Shown one piece after another: positions 11,525-23,376 of a stretch of DNA of 64,000 nt. The stretch covers positions 2,854,501-2,918,500 of the forward strand of contig NC_085128.1 in the NCBI RefSeq assembly GCF_030269925.1, given 5' to 3'. Below the pieces are notes generated by a model, which was not told the DNA's origin, ran no database searches, and saw only the letters and a program-made list of their open reading frames with translations. The first letter of the stretch is position 1. The number at the start of each line of letters is the position of its first letter. Source of the stretch: Bombyx mori. Its lineage: Eukaryota; Arthropoda; Insecta; Lepidoptera; Bombycidae. The translations under genes and the position numbers were made by a program.

Positions 11525-12928
11525 TTTTTTTTTTTTTTTCCACAAGAGAAAATCGCCGGATCCCCACCCGCGCGGCAGGTGGGGTATGTGGGAGTTGAAC
11601 CTCACTAAAAACTCCTGCCGCTCACAACCGGCGCCCTACCTCGGACCGGGCCGGAGCCCAGTCGGGGCTATTGAAACGGCGGGACAGGGTTGACGCAGAG
11701 CACATTACATCCATCCCACCGTCCCACGGACGCCGGGCCGGTGGCCGCCAGCGACACGACCACCGGTTCCCTCGTTCAGCGGGCCGAGAGCCCGCTTTGA
11801 TGGCGCCGCGTTACACCTTCCCCCAGAGCGGTCGGGGGAACGCAGTCTACCATCACCCGGCTTCCTATTGCGGGTGAGCGTGCAGAGCACGCCACCCCAC
11901 GTCTGGGTCCCTCCCCGCACAAAACGGGTGGGACCCCTAGCTCTTAGGGGGCCAGGTCACGGATACGACCCCGGTCCCGATCCCCTGCTCGGCGGCGGCG
12001 GGTTTCTGCGTAGTGAGGAGAGCTTTCCCTCACTCGCCCCGCCGCCTCCTTCTGCGAGATGGTGCACTCGCAGAAGTCGAGCATAGCCTTCCATGACTCA
12101 TCGCTGCCAAGCATCGACGCCACGACGCCAGGCAGCGACAAGTCAGGTCCTATCTTTGCGACCAGGACACGGCGCTGCACCTCCCAAGCGGGGCAGACAG
12201 CGAGCGTATGCTCCGCCGTGTCCAGGTCGTGTCCACAATGGTGACACCTCGTCGTCGGCTCAGCCCCTATCCGGCGCAGGTACTTCCCGAAGCATCCGTG
12301 CCCGGTCAGCACCTGCACCAGACGAAAGGTGAGGCGTCCTTCGCCACGATTCACCCAGTCATCAAAGACCGGGTAAACCGCCTCGACGGTCCGTAGCCCC
12401 CACGTGGGGTTGGCCAATCGCCTCGACCACGACTCGAGCACGGACCGCCGAGAATGGGCCTTCCGCGCCCTCAGCTCACTCTCGGGGACACGCGCCACGC
12501 CCCGAGCACGGAGCTCGCTGCGCCACCGATAGTCGGCAGCGAGCGACTCCGCCTCCAGCTCCCATGGCGGCGTCCCCGCCAAAACACACGCCGCCTCGAA
12601 GGAGACGGTGCGATATCCGCGGATGACCCTGATGGCAACGGTGCGCTGCGGCCGGCGCAGAAACCGAGCCATAGTAGCCCGGTTGCGCGGCTCAGCCCAC
12701 ACAGGTGCACCGTACAGGGCCATCGATCGCACCACCCCCGCGTAGAGGCGGCGCACAACCTGATCCGGTCCCCCAATATTCGGGAGCAGCCGGCTCAAAG
12801 AACCGGCCGTCCCCATCAATCGGGGGACCAGCTCCGCAAAGTGAGCACGAAAAGCCCACCGGCTATCCAACACGAGGCCGAGGTACTTCAACTGCACCCC
12901 GACCCCTATCCGGACGCCTCCAACCACG
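11525..12928 (-). mobile_element. Second 5'-truncated R1-clade non-LTR retrotransposon
   Basis: Minus-strand insertion with its poly-A seen as poly-T at 11524-11539. The coding remnant 11944-12927 shares VVRRLYAGVVRSMALYGAPVW, LTGHGCFGKYLRR and the CHHC...EHTLAVC knuckle with the element at 6661-8094, but differs at many residues, so it is a different lineage or older copy. The target-site duplication AGCTTCTACGGT (11513-11524) / AGCTTCTACAGT (12929-12940) splits a copy of repeat family X. Confidence 0.9.
11944..12927 (-). pseudogene. R1-clade ORF2 C-terminal remnant (about 327 residues)
   Basis: Open frame beginning inside the RT thumb region (GVGVQLKYLGLVLDSRW...AHFAELVPRLM) and ending after the zinc knuckle and an Arg-rich tail. 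No frameshift. Lacks the endonuclease and most RT motifs through 5' truncation. Confidence 0.85.
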
Positions 12929-13115
12929 AGCTTCTACAGTTCTTACAAAAAGTCCGCTGAAAATCTCACTAAATAAACCACAATTTATCTAATACTTTAT
13001 TTCACCGCATCTCATCACGTTAGAGTTAATTTCATCCCAATTAATTAAACTTTCTAATTAAACGACTCCATCGCATTTTATTTCATATTATAACAGGATA
13101 CCAGAGGAAAATATA
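12929..13115 (+). repeat. Repeat family X, copy 1 (third piece)
   Basis: Resumes AGCTTCTACAGTTCTTACAA and AATCTCACTAAATAAACCAC. Confidence 0.7.
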
Positions 13116-13319
13116 AGATCTGGCTTACGTATCATTACCAGACCATAAAGTTTAAAAAAAAAACCGGTTCATTTAAATAAAATTATAATACGTTTGAAAT
13201 CGCAAATAATAAACATTATTTTTAATAAGGAGCCCGTTAAAACTGGTGGTGTCAAGGCAGACGACCTTGGAACAGACAATAAACAATACAACGCAGCTTC
13301 ATAGATTTACTTATTACAT

Positions 13320-13621
13320 ACTAGCTGACCCGGCAGTCTCCTTAGTGCCTCAATCGATAAATAAAAGACCTAAACTTTTGTATAAAATAAACTTAAAACA
13401 AACAAAAGGAATGCGTCCGACAGGGGACACATCAAAGGAAAAACAAAATTGTTATTTTTATTTAATTCCGCGCACTTTCATATTTGTCTACCTTTTAAAC
13501 CTTCTCTGGACTTCCAAAAATAATTCAAGACCAAAATTAGCCAAATCGGTCCAGCCGTTCTCGAGTTTTAGCGAGACTAACGAACAACAATTCATTTTTA
13601 TATATAAATATTTTATATAGA
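13320..13621 (-). mobile_element. Helitron-like element
   Basis: On the minus strand it starts TCTATATAAAATATTTATAT, carries ACGGCTGGACCGATTTGGCT, and ends GCCGGGTCAGCTAGT, the CTAGT 3' terminus of lepidopteran Helitrons. The flanking A/T rule is not clearly met. Confidence 0.55.
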
Positions 13622-13682
13622 CGATTTTATTTTACTTGTTACATATTTTCATACAATTGACGTGTATCAAATAAAAACTGAC

Positions 13683-13820
13683 CTTGGCACGCAGACAGAA
13701 TGGTAAATTCCATGGTTCCGAAGCACGTGGATGAACTCTGGAAGCGTGCGGCAGGCGCCCATGATGCTGAAAGCGGCCAGAAGGGAGTTCCATACTATCA
13801 AGGTGCGTCGCAATTCAAAT
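13683..13820 (-). CDS. Baldspot: ELOVL6-type elongase (Baldspot orthologue), coding exon 2
   Basis: 138-base exon joined in phase to exon 1 over a 14-kb intron. It encodes residues 67-112: FELRRTLIVWNSLLAAFSIM, then GACRTLPEFIHVLRNHGIYH and SVCVP, the second membrane segment and luminal loop typical of ELOVL6/Baldspot. Acceptor TTTTACAG, donor GTCAGT. I searched the minus strand of 1-13682 for the later exon containing the FLHWYHH-type histidine box and did not see it, so it probably lies beyond position 1. Confidence 0.92.
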
Positions 13821-13989
13821 CTGTAAAACACAAAACTCTATATTTGTAAAATATACGCGTCTAAATAGATGTGCCACAACCGTGATTACTGTATTTCTAT
13901 GCTTCTATTGACAAAAGATGAGTATTTTTATAAAGTGTGATATAACGTGAACGACCAAACATCACTTGTTTCACATGAGCACATATTTT

Positions 13990-14234
13990 ACTGGTGGTAG
14001 GACCTCTTGTGAGTCCGCACGGGTGGATACCAACACCCTGCCTATTTCTGCCGTGAAGCAGCAATGCGTTTCGGTTTGAAGGGTGGGGCAGCCGTTGTAA
14101 CTATACTTGAGACCTTAGAACTTATATCTCAAGGTGGAAGGCGCATTTACGTTGTAGATGTCTATGGGCTCCAGTAACCACTTAACACTAGGTGGGCTGT
14201 CAGCTAGTCTATCTATCTAAGCAATAAAAAAAAA
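13990..14234 (+). repeat. Bm1 SINE, body and tail
   Basis: ACTGGTGGTAGGACCTCTTG through GCAATAAAAAAAAA. Forms a tail-to-tail inverted pair with the next copy. Confidence 0.93.
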
Positions 14235-14252
14235 TTGAGTAGCAATTTTTTA

Positions 14253-14492
14253 ATTTTTTTTTATTGCATAGATGGGTGGACGAGCTCACCCAGTGTTAAG
14301 TGGTTACCGGAGCCCAGACATCTATAACGTAAATGCCGCCACCCACCTTGAGATATGAGTTCTAAGTTCTCAGTATAGTTATAACGGTTGCTCTACCCTT
14401 CAAACCGAAACGCATTACCGCTTCACGGCTGAAATAGGCAAATAGGTGGTATCTACCCGTGCGGACTCACAAAGATGCCCAACCACCAGTAA
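14253..14492 (-). repeat. Bm1 SINE, body and tail
   Basis: Reverse copy starting only 19 bases after the plus copy ends. Confidence 0.93.
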
Positions 14493-14693
14493 AATATATA
14501 ATAGTATATAATAAATAAGCAATTACAAATATTGCGTGAAAAATTTAAATAAGATGATTAATTTAAAATGACGCACAGACGATGAAAACAATGGCCTATT
14601 GATTTTTTTTCTCAATACCTAATAGAAGTTGAAACATGACAGATAATAATTTTTTTCAATAATTACCATCTTTGTCATTCTTTGATGAATGTT

Positions 14694-14900
14694 CTTTTTT
14701 ATTGCTCAGACGGGTGGGTGAGCATGCTCACTCACGGCCTACCTGGTGATACAACGAAGCCCACATACATCAACAACCTAAATGCCGTAACCAATCATGA
14801 TGCTTGAGTTAAGTCTCAGTTCTACTGTACAATAGCGGCCACACTCTTCAAGCTAGAACGCATTACTGCTCCGCGGCAGAAATAGGGATCGTTCGTGAAC
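14694..14900 (-). repeat. Bm1 SINE, diverged
   Basis: Old reverse copy: ATTGCTCAGACGGGTGGGTG, partial match to GCAGAAATAGG. Confidence 0.7.
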
Positions 14901-15847
14901 AAGTCTCAGATACGTATTTCAATGGAAATATTGGTGTATTTGCCTGCGGGATTCAAACAGCGGCATAGTCCGAAAACTAGATACGAATTCACCGGCAGTT
15001 TCTAATTATCTTTCGTGAAAATTGGTTTTTCATGGAGTAATGTAGTTGTAGAGTTGATGAAGAATGTCCAAAAATAAATGGAGATAGGTGTTACGAAGAA
15101 AGACGCATATAAATGGGAACATCAACCCTCTATAACGGATAAGGCGAATCCAAAGAAAGATGCCTTCACCATGGAAGTCATTCGTAAACTTAATAGGACA
15201 TCTGCCAGTGTTAACGGATGATCGGTGTATCTTTCATTATAATAGTCTACCTGTCTCGGACGAGTACCTATGTGTCACCTAACTCTATCCCTAATTCCCA
15301 AATTGCGGAATACTGCTTAAGTTAAAGCCTTAGCTTAAACTAGAGTTTATTACGGAGAAGCAAACATAAGTTACGACTTCAAACTAATTGATAGTTTGTT
15401 CCCTGTGCTTCGATTATCCCCATTATCTACCCACATGAACGAAGACTTCCACTTTATCTATGAATACGACCGCACTTATTTGCCAATTAAAAATAAAACA
15501 ATAAATAAAATTTAAACCGCTACAAAAAGCGTTTTGGACATTGTAATAAAAATCATTTATATTTTACGAAAAGAAAATACAGACGTAAACAAATAAAAAT
15601 CTATTTAAGTTCTTCGAACTCGATCTTTTTCGATAACGAGTATTAGTATTATTTTATCGGTAAACTAATTATTTGTTTATGTAATATTAATGATTCATTA
15701 ACACATACTATAATTATTATTATAACTTTAATAGATTTATAACTTTGACACGACATCTTGGGATCAATTTAAACAATGTTATCTATTAAATACATATTTA
15801 TTTTGAAAACATTTAAAGATTTGTTGCTGTTGTCTGACACTCTGACC

Positions 15848-16200
15848 CCATTTTTTTTTGTATTGCTTAGATGGGTGGACGTGCTCACAGTCCACCTGGT
15901 GTTAAGTAAGATATCAGTTCTAAGGTCTCAAGTATAGTTACAACGGCGCCCCACCCATCACACCAAAACGCATTACTGCTTCACGGCAGAAATAGGCAGG
16001 GTGGCGGTACCTACCCGCGCGGACTCACAAGAGGTTCTTCCACCAGTAATGTCGTAAATTATAATTTTGCGGGTTTGATTTTCATTACACGATGTTATTC
16101 CTTCACCGTGAAAGTCGTGAACATTTGCTGAGTACGTATTTCATTAGAAAAATTGGTACCCGCCTAAGATTCGAACACCAGTGCATCACTCAACACGCTC
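15848..16200 (-). repeat. Bm1 SINE with most of the head
   Basis: Reverse copy with an internal deletion. The head includes ATTGGTACCCGCC and a B-box-like segment; a minisatellite follows immediately. Confidence 0.88.
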
Positions 16201-16222
16201 CATGGTAGTTGCTCTTGGAGAG

Positions 16223-16456
16223 CATAACGTAGATAGCTCCTTAAGACATGTGACATTTCACCATAACGTGGATAGCTCTTTAAGACATGTGACATTTCAC
16301 CATAACGTGGATAGCTCTTTAAGACATGTGACATTTCACCATAACGTGGATAGCTCTTTAAGACATGTGACATTTCACCATAACGTAGATGGCTCTTTAA
16401 GACATGTGACATTTCACCATAACGTAGATGGCTCTTTAAGACACGAGACATTTCAA
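16223..16456. repeat. 39-bp minisatellite, six units
   Basis: Units start at 16223, 16262, 16301, 16340, 16379 and 16418. The unit begins CATAACGTGGATAGCTCTTT. Because 39 is a multiple of three, both strands stay open across the array (13-residue repeats NVDSSLRHVTFHH and MSHVLKSYPRYGE). That is a by-product, not evidence of a gene. The last unit is diverged. Confidence 0.92.
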
Positions 16457-16769
16457 GTTACAATGACAGCCGTCCAGTTTCAAGACGAATGGCAGTATCA
16501 CTTCAACAGTGTCACGTCTGGCGACGATAACAAGCCGTAAGCTATCGTACTATGCTTATTTAAAACTGCATTCCTGACTAAGGCACATTCGCATTTCTTG
16601 ATCAGAGTTTTAATCAACGAGTGATTTTATTAATAAACATTATCACGTTATTGTAACTACCGTGTACAGTTAGGTAGCATTTTTCATGGTTACCTATTTA
16701 CTAAACAAAACAGAAATAACGCCAATAATTTATTAGGTTAGAGCTCTGAGCCAAAGGATGGGTGTTTTT

Positions 16770-17047
16770 AGGTACCTCAAGCACCGGTCATCGTTCTCGT
16801 GGAACCCGTCGCTTGCGACGAAGGGCTCGACGAGTAAATTAACCCACACACACACGCACAGCCCACTGAGTTTCTCGCCGGATCTCCTCAGGGGGTCGCG
16901 TTTCTGATCCGGTGGCAGATTCTGCGAAGCACGGTCTTGCTAGGGTTCGTGTTAGCAACGTCGTCAGGTTTGAGCCCCGTGAGCTACATGTTAGGGCGAA
17001 GCTGAAATGGCCTCTCAAGGCTAGCAGCATAGGTAGGAGAAAAAAAA
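16770..17047 (+). repeat. LINE-tail repeat family 2
   Basis: Opposite orientation to most copies, ending GGTAGGAGAAAAAAAACA. Confidence 0.85.
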
Positions 17048-18128
17048 CAAAGGATGTGTCTTTGAGTCACAAATATATTTTTGTAACCTGTAGTCAAAGC
17101 ACTCATACAATATTTATATATTTATGTATATCCGATATTATACGATACGAATTTGGAGTTTATGTATCTTGTAATTTTGTAATGTCCGATATTTCTAACG
17201 CTTTTTCGTGGTCACGGTCGTTGGATCGAATTAATTTTATCAATTTAATCGGGTCTTCACTTATCGTCGAGTACAATACGATATTAACGTACACACGTCA
17301 TTTAATTACGTTCAACCAGACGATAAAATGTGTCCACCGGACTTGAACTTGACAATAGACAAGTGACGTCATTTATTTGGCAGACATTAGCTGATATTTC
17401 CAGCGCTCTATCGAGCTTTTGTTTAATGTCAACTGCGAAACATGACATTTCTAAATCGGTGGCACATAAATGTCACTACTCCCAAGTTTAGTGGTAATTT
17501 CGTGTGCTAAATTTTCATACGGTTGTGAATCTTATAGGGAAATCCCCGGAATTTGCTAAATTCTAAATGAACTTTTTAATATTGATGCCTTTTATTCTCT
17601 TCTTTTCAGATTTTTTATTATATGATTGAAACAAAAATCTGAAATATCAAAATACAGGGCTGGAGCGTTTTAGCAAATCTTGAAAGTTTCAGTTAGCAGC
17701 AACAAAACCCCTTTTATGGCTTAGTATGGAGTATTAGAATTTAAATGAAAATATTACATAATTAATTATTGAATACGATTAAATGAATTTATTATTATTA
17801 TAAAGAGTATTTATTTAATTCAGGTGATTTACATTCTATTTCATTCCATTTCATGACAAGTACAGTTGAAATTTTCAATTGTATATCATATCTGATTAAT
17901 GTAAATTTTTGTTGGTACTACTACGCATTACAATTAGTATTTGTTCGTTAACTTAGCTTTAATTCGATGATATGTTGACAGTGTTTTTTACATAATGACA
18001 TTGGGTAAAGGCGAATGAAAGGTGAACCTTTCAAAGTCCAGTTACTGTATAAATATTTTCATTTACACTCTATGAATGGTTTTAGTAAAGAAACAAAAAA
18101 CAAAGAAAGATTCGTCTAATTATTGTTT
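17048..18128. other. No gene seen
   Basis: The 144-codon frame crossing 16912-17346 starts inside LINE-tail family 2 and is not a gene. Confidence 0.55.
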
Positions 18129-18202
18129 CAATTTCAAGCAAAATCTCTTAAGGTAAAACCTCTTAAGGTAAGCCTTAAGAGATTTTGCTTTTATTGAAAT
18201 TG
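18129..18202. other. miRNA-like hairpin in elongase intron 1
   Basis: CAATTTCAA + GCAAAATCTCTTAAGG pairs with CCTTAAGAGATTTTGC + TTTTA bulge + TTGAAATTG: 16 perfect plus 9 perfect pairs with one 5-base bulge and a 19-base loop. No known miRNA seed recognised; it could also be a foldback transposon trace. Function is inference only. Confidence 0.5.
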
Positions 18203-18289
18203 TAAGTGAAGTGTAATTGATTGAAATTATAAGTTCGGACACTAATAAGATTCTATTTTCAAAGACTACTATACTTCTATAATTACAAA

Positions 18290-18595
18290 TTTCGTCAAGA
18301 CTACATTATAGAAAAATATTAATAAAGACAAACAATATTTAATCTATTCTCAATTTGACCACAGACGTCAAGAACAAAAGTTTGACAATAAATAGTATGC
18401 ATGCGTGTGTGTGTAATGTTTTCTTTATTGATTTAATGTATATTTTATGCATTATTTAAAAAAATATTAGCATTGTGCACTTCTTCTCTATATTCTCTAT
18501 AAGTGTGGAAAATTTCATACTCCTCCGTCCGCGCAATTTTCGTAAAAAGGGATACAACGTTTTTGCTTCACGTATTAATATATAGATAAGCGAAA
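18290..18595 (-). repeat. Repeat family Y, copy 2
   Basis: Reverse complement of copy 1: CAATTTGACCACAGACGTCA, CCGCGCAATTTTCGTAAAAA. Confidence 0.78.
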
Positions 18596-19578
18596 CGCCT
18601 ACGAACTGCCGTTGGAGGCAATAAGGACTGCATTATCAATACTGACAAGAAAATACTACTAAAAAAAAGCCATCACACCCATACCGCCATCCGTCTCCTA
18701 ACAACGGCAGTGACACAACGATTCTAGTTACATCAGACCTTACCAATATAATTAGCATACAAAACCCATTCTTCCTAACAAACGAGTTTTTCTAGTGATA
18801 ATAAAACATATTTCCTGATCAAGTGACAATATTTTTCCGTATAAATGCCATGTACTATATCTAAAAAAAAATATTTCGTATTTATTATCCGGGAAGGCAT
18901 ATTGCGCAGTTAATGGCATTTATTTATTATAAAAATATATTATCCAATCAGTTCAATTTTTATAAAGATGTGGAACTAGTAATGTCAAATGTTATTGGGT
19001 GTTCATATTAAAACTGTAGTGGACAACACGTCCCTGACCTAAATGTCAACTCACATACTGCAGAGCCAATGAACGAGAATAGATCAGTATTACAAAGCGA
19101 AATTAATATAGTTTTTAGTTCGTAGACTAATGTCTCAGTTCTTGATTACAAGATCAGATAAGATTTATTTTACTAGTAAAACGAATTTAACAATACTCGT
19201 ATAAATTTTGGGCTTAATATAATATATCGATTATGAAAGTTTGTTAAGAAGAGTATAAATACTTTTTACGATTAATTCAATTTTGACATGGAATAAAATA
19301 ATTGAAATCCAGAGTAAATTGGATAATTGGAAATTCACGTAAAAGATTTTCTGTTTATCCAGTTTTACAAATTGATCCAAATTTCTAAATATAAGGCGTT
19401 TCGTTGCGAAAAGTTTCAGTAACATTTGGTAGGTCTAGAGAGAGGTAAACTTATTCATATATTTAATTGTATATAAATATATACTAGAAGCTTTTGCTGT
19501 CGTCCAATTGATTCTTGAAGGAGTTGAATGTAGGTGCTAAACTACATTTTCACAACTCTAATAGATAGATAATAGATA

Positions 19579-19832
19579 TTACTGATGGTAGGAAGTCTTG
19601 TGAGTCCGCACGGGTAAGTACCAGCGCCCTGCCTATTTCAGGCGTTAAGCTGTAATGCGTTTCGGTTTGAAATGTGGTGTAGCCGTTGTAACTATACTGA
19701 GACCTTAGAACTCGTATCTCAAGGTGTTGCAAGGTGGCACTTACGTTGTAATGTCTATGGGCTCCGGTAACCTTTCAACACCGGGTGGGCCGTGGTGAGC
19801 TCGACCACACATCTAAGCAATAACTAAAAAAA
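19579..19832 (+). repeat. Bm1 SINE, body and tail
   Basis: ACTGATGGTAGGAAGTCTTG... to GCAATAACTAAAAAA, with a short internal duplication of CAAGGTG. Confidence 0.88.
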
Positions 19833-22211
19833 AAAATAGAAAATATTTTTTTTATTTCATTTTTTAAGATTTAGTAACTAAATATTTTATGAGATTATAC
19901 ATATGAGTATCTTGTGAGAATAATGAGAACTAAGCACCCTCTCCGTCTACGTTGTTCATGTATCAGAATAAGATCTTAGCAGTGCACAAATCAGTTTTGT
20001 TGCCTGCTCTTGGACTTCTTTCCACAGGTTTCTGTCCTTTTGAAAATATGCATTTCATATCCATTATGTAAGGATATCCCAATACAGGTGTAACTAAGCT
20101 TGTATAATTCTGTTAAAGTAAATATAGTAATAAATTTTCTTTTTTGTACAATATAACAGATGGATTTATGAACACGGTTTCCGCATCGCGTTGACTACTG
20201 CTGCCATCTTGACATTCTGGGTGATTATCTCAAAACCTTTTTCCATCTAAATAATCAACAAATGAGAGGTATTTTATAAAGCAATCTTAAGATTCGACTA
20301 TTTTGTTTCCTAGTGAAAATCCGCACACAAATCAGTTCCCTTGAAGCCTTATCAATGTTATCAATGTTATCAGGCATTCGGTGATGGTGAGGTAGATATC
20401 ACGAATTAACTACATATATGAACATTTTGACATATTCTTTACCTATGTAACGTTTGATATTGCTTTCGCTGATTTTCCTTCGTTCTTCATATGACTAGCA
20501 AATTGATAGATATGACAGATCCGAGCATCCAGTTACAATTTTATATTACGACAGCTTTTCAACAGAATTTAGATACATTCTAACAAATTCACATGCAAAC
20601 TTATTGGTAGAGCTCGCACAATAGTGATTAGTATATTCCAAATCATAGGTTATATTTGTTTTTAGAACATTGTGATCTCATCGTGAATCACAGCACGCCC
20701 GGTATTAGCTTGGATAATATGAGTAAGGTGCATTCTACATACGTACTAAAAATGTTATCTTCGCTTAGAATGCTTACGAGTTCAGTTCCAGTTACTGAAC
20801 TGGAGTTTAGGATGACGTTATGAACAGATTTTAACCATAGATACGTTAATTGGTAGTTTTCATAATGAAAGTATCATCATCATCATCATCAGCATCAGCC
20901 TTTATCTGCCCACTGCTGGACATAGGCCTATAAAGTATCAGATTACCAAAATTTCAAGAGTTCACTAGTTTCAGAGTCACTCAATTAGTATCTAAATAGC
21001 ACTAGTAGTCTCTTCCACTTATACTAACTACTAAGTAAACTACTACACTACGTTTCACTATAAAGTACTCTTTGGATCGCTTTCCACTCAATAACCCGAC
21101 GGAGAACTGCAGGCGAGTGTCATCGGCGGGAGGAGCGAAAGGGGGCAGAGGAAGAGGAAGAAGAAAAACAGGAAGAGGACTTCTCTTGCTTGCTGGGAAT
21201 GGATCCACCATAGTAAGAAGCATTGCCATCTAGCCCTCAAATCGAACCATTACCAGTACATTATCACATCTCATTTTTACATAATCGCCTCATTCACCTC
21301 CATTTCATCGCCATCCATCAAAGTCATCCAAGCACAAACATCACCCCTGCCTCGTTAGGCAGGGAGTTCAAGCCCGGGCAGAGAAGATTGCCCCAAGGCC
21401 CGATCCGTGCCCCCGTGCCCCCCTTAGGGGGCGAGAAGACCCGACGGTGTTTCACGTCAGTCATATCGCTTGTCTCGATTCTTGCTTTAGGTCAACTTTA
21501 GTGCAAGGGCACATACATACGCCCCTTCCTACGGGTGCAGAACTTTCCCGAATGTTTAGTAATGTATTGACCTCTAAATATGGATAAGCAGTTATTGGTC
21601 AAGAGGTGGCTCTTGTTGTGACTGTGAATATTAGTCGGTCTACATACTTTTAATTTTCACATTCAGTGCGTAAATTGTTGAACAATTAGTTTTTTTGTCA
21701 ATTAATTACATTTTGAGTAATCTCTGATATGGCATGTCGCAATGTTTGTGGATTATCGACGTAATTATTATCACAACTTAATCTATGATGAGGGTCTAAA
21801 CGAGTTATGAGTGTTGCGGAAACATGACGCACACTTGATATGAAAATGAAACTTATTTTAAGGATCTCAAATTTCAAAGTATTTTCCGTTATTTTGTTGT
21901 TATCTGACTCGGTAACTGTAATATTATCAGTATAGGTAATACGAATTTGATGTAATTACGTTTTTTATTGCGTGGCATAAATTTGATTTCAGTATGAGGC
22001 TGGCTGCCTTATACATATTTAGGTTTGACTTTACCTATAATAGGGGTGCTCTGAGTTAGTACTTATAAAAAAAACCAGAGCATTCATTCATTCAGGTTTC
22101 ATGTGTACGGAAACCGGCCTTAATATGTAATTTACATGTCAAACCCACGTCTGAGGTTGAGCGTCAGCCCAAGTGATTTATGGCTTGCACCTGATTAGTC
22201 GTGAGTCTTTT
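19833..22211. other. No gene seen apart from a LINE tail
   Basis: Intronic AT-rich DNA. A pyrimidine-rich block near 21120-21180 on the minus strand and a moderately GC-rich stretch at 21340-21440 (GCCCGGGCAGAGAAGATTGC) were inspected without result. Confidence 0.5.
20875..20945 (-). mobile_element. LINE 3' tail with (ATC)n
   Basis: ATCATCATCATCATCAGCAT then CCCACTGCTGGACATAGGCC, the truncated 3' end of the family at 58930. Confidence 0.7.
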
Positions 22212-22575
22212 TCTATTATTGCATTGATGGGTGGAAGAGCTCACAGCCCACCTGGTGTTAAGTGGTTACTGGAGCCCATAGACATCTACAACGTAATGCG
22301 CCACCTACCTTAAGATATAAGTCCTAAGGTCTCAAGTATAGTTACAACGGCTGCCCTAACCTTCAAACTGAAACGCATTACTGCTTCACGGCAGAAATAG
22401 GCAGGGTGGTGGTACCTACCCGTGCGGACTCACAAGACGTGCTAACACCAATACCGAGTATTTACGTATGTACCGAATTTGAACTCCCGCACCCGGATAC
22501 CAATATTTTTTTAAAGAAAAAAGTACTTAACACGTGTTCACGAACGACTTCCTCGTTCAAGGTATAACATCTATA
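22212..22575 (-). repeat. Bm1 SINE (reverse) joined to a forward Bm1 head fragment
   Basis: 22212-22457 is a reverse body/tail. 22460-22575 matches the Bm1 head (ATACCAATATTTTT...GTTCACGAACGACTTCC) in the forward direction, so two oppositely oriented pieces abut. Confidence 0.75.
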
Positions 22576-22689
22576 CATATAAATATAATTAGAGTGTCGG
22601 TTTGTAGTATTGAAATAACCGCGTTTTACTACATGCATATGAATATATATGCGGTACATACACCAAAATAGCATTTTTTACAATTTTTA

Positions 22690-22922
22690 TCTGTCTGTCT
22701 GTCTGTTCCGACTGATCTCTGGAACGGTTGGACCGATTTTGATGAGACTTTCACTAATAGGTAGCTGATGATATAAGGAGTAACTTAGGCTAGTTTTTTT
22801 TAGACTAGCTTCACCCTGCGGCATCACCCGCAGTTATTGTCGTACCGCGCGCAACATGGCGGGCCTATCAGTCAATAATAAAATTTAATGTTTCCGAAGC
22901 GAAGCGAGGGCTGGTCGCTAGT
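22690..22922 (+). mobile_element. Helitron-like element
   Basis: Starts TCTGTCTGTCTGTCTG after an A, contains GGTTGGACCGATTTTGATGA, and ends GGGCTGGTCGCTAGT. Confidence 0.55.
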
Positions 22923-23059
22923 AGGGTAATAAAATTAAAAGTACAAAAATGTATATATTACCTACCTGAGGTAGAGCGTATTGTACCAGAGTACGGCTAG
23001 ATATCGCTTTTTTTGCCTGTTACACTTGCGAAGCTGTCATGTGATCCGATTTGAACGGT

Positions 23060-23195
23060 GATACAGCCATCATACTATACAATTAAAACGCGGGAGCCCT
23101 CATATTTCAAGGTGGGTAGTAATATTCAATCTATGGTATTTGGTAGCCACTTATCACTAGGTGGACCATGAGCACGCACATCCTTCCAGTGCAAT
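23060..23195 (+). repeat. Bm1-like SINE remnant, very diverged
   Basis: Only TTTCAAGGTGGGTAG and GGTAGCCACTTATCACTAGG-type pieces remain. Confidence 0.5.
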
Positions 23196-23376
23196 ATAAG
23201 AATACTACTTACGCGGATTGTTTCCGCTGTAATTTGTTGCTTAGTTTGCAATCGCATCAGTTTTTTTTTGTTTGGAAGTAATTTTGTTTATATTATTTCT
23301 CTGTATGGAAAATGGTGTGATTTTGAACCTTAAAACAATGTTATTCAATTTTATAAAGAGTCGAAAAATTGCAGTA

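Noticed and set aside
1..13682. Remaining elongase exons (histidine box) on the minus strand
   Set aside because: No HWYHH-like coding stretch was seen; they probably lie outside the window.
16164..16540. Open frames of 95 and 119 codons on opposite strands
   Set aside because: Both are produced by the 39-bp minisatellite, whose period is a multiple of three.
16912..17346. 144-codon open frame
   Set aside because: Begins inside LINE-tail family 2 and continues into unrelated AT-rich DNA.
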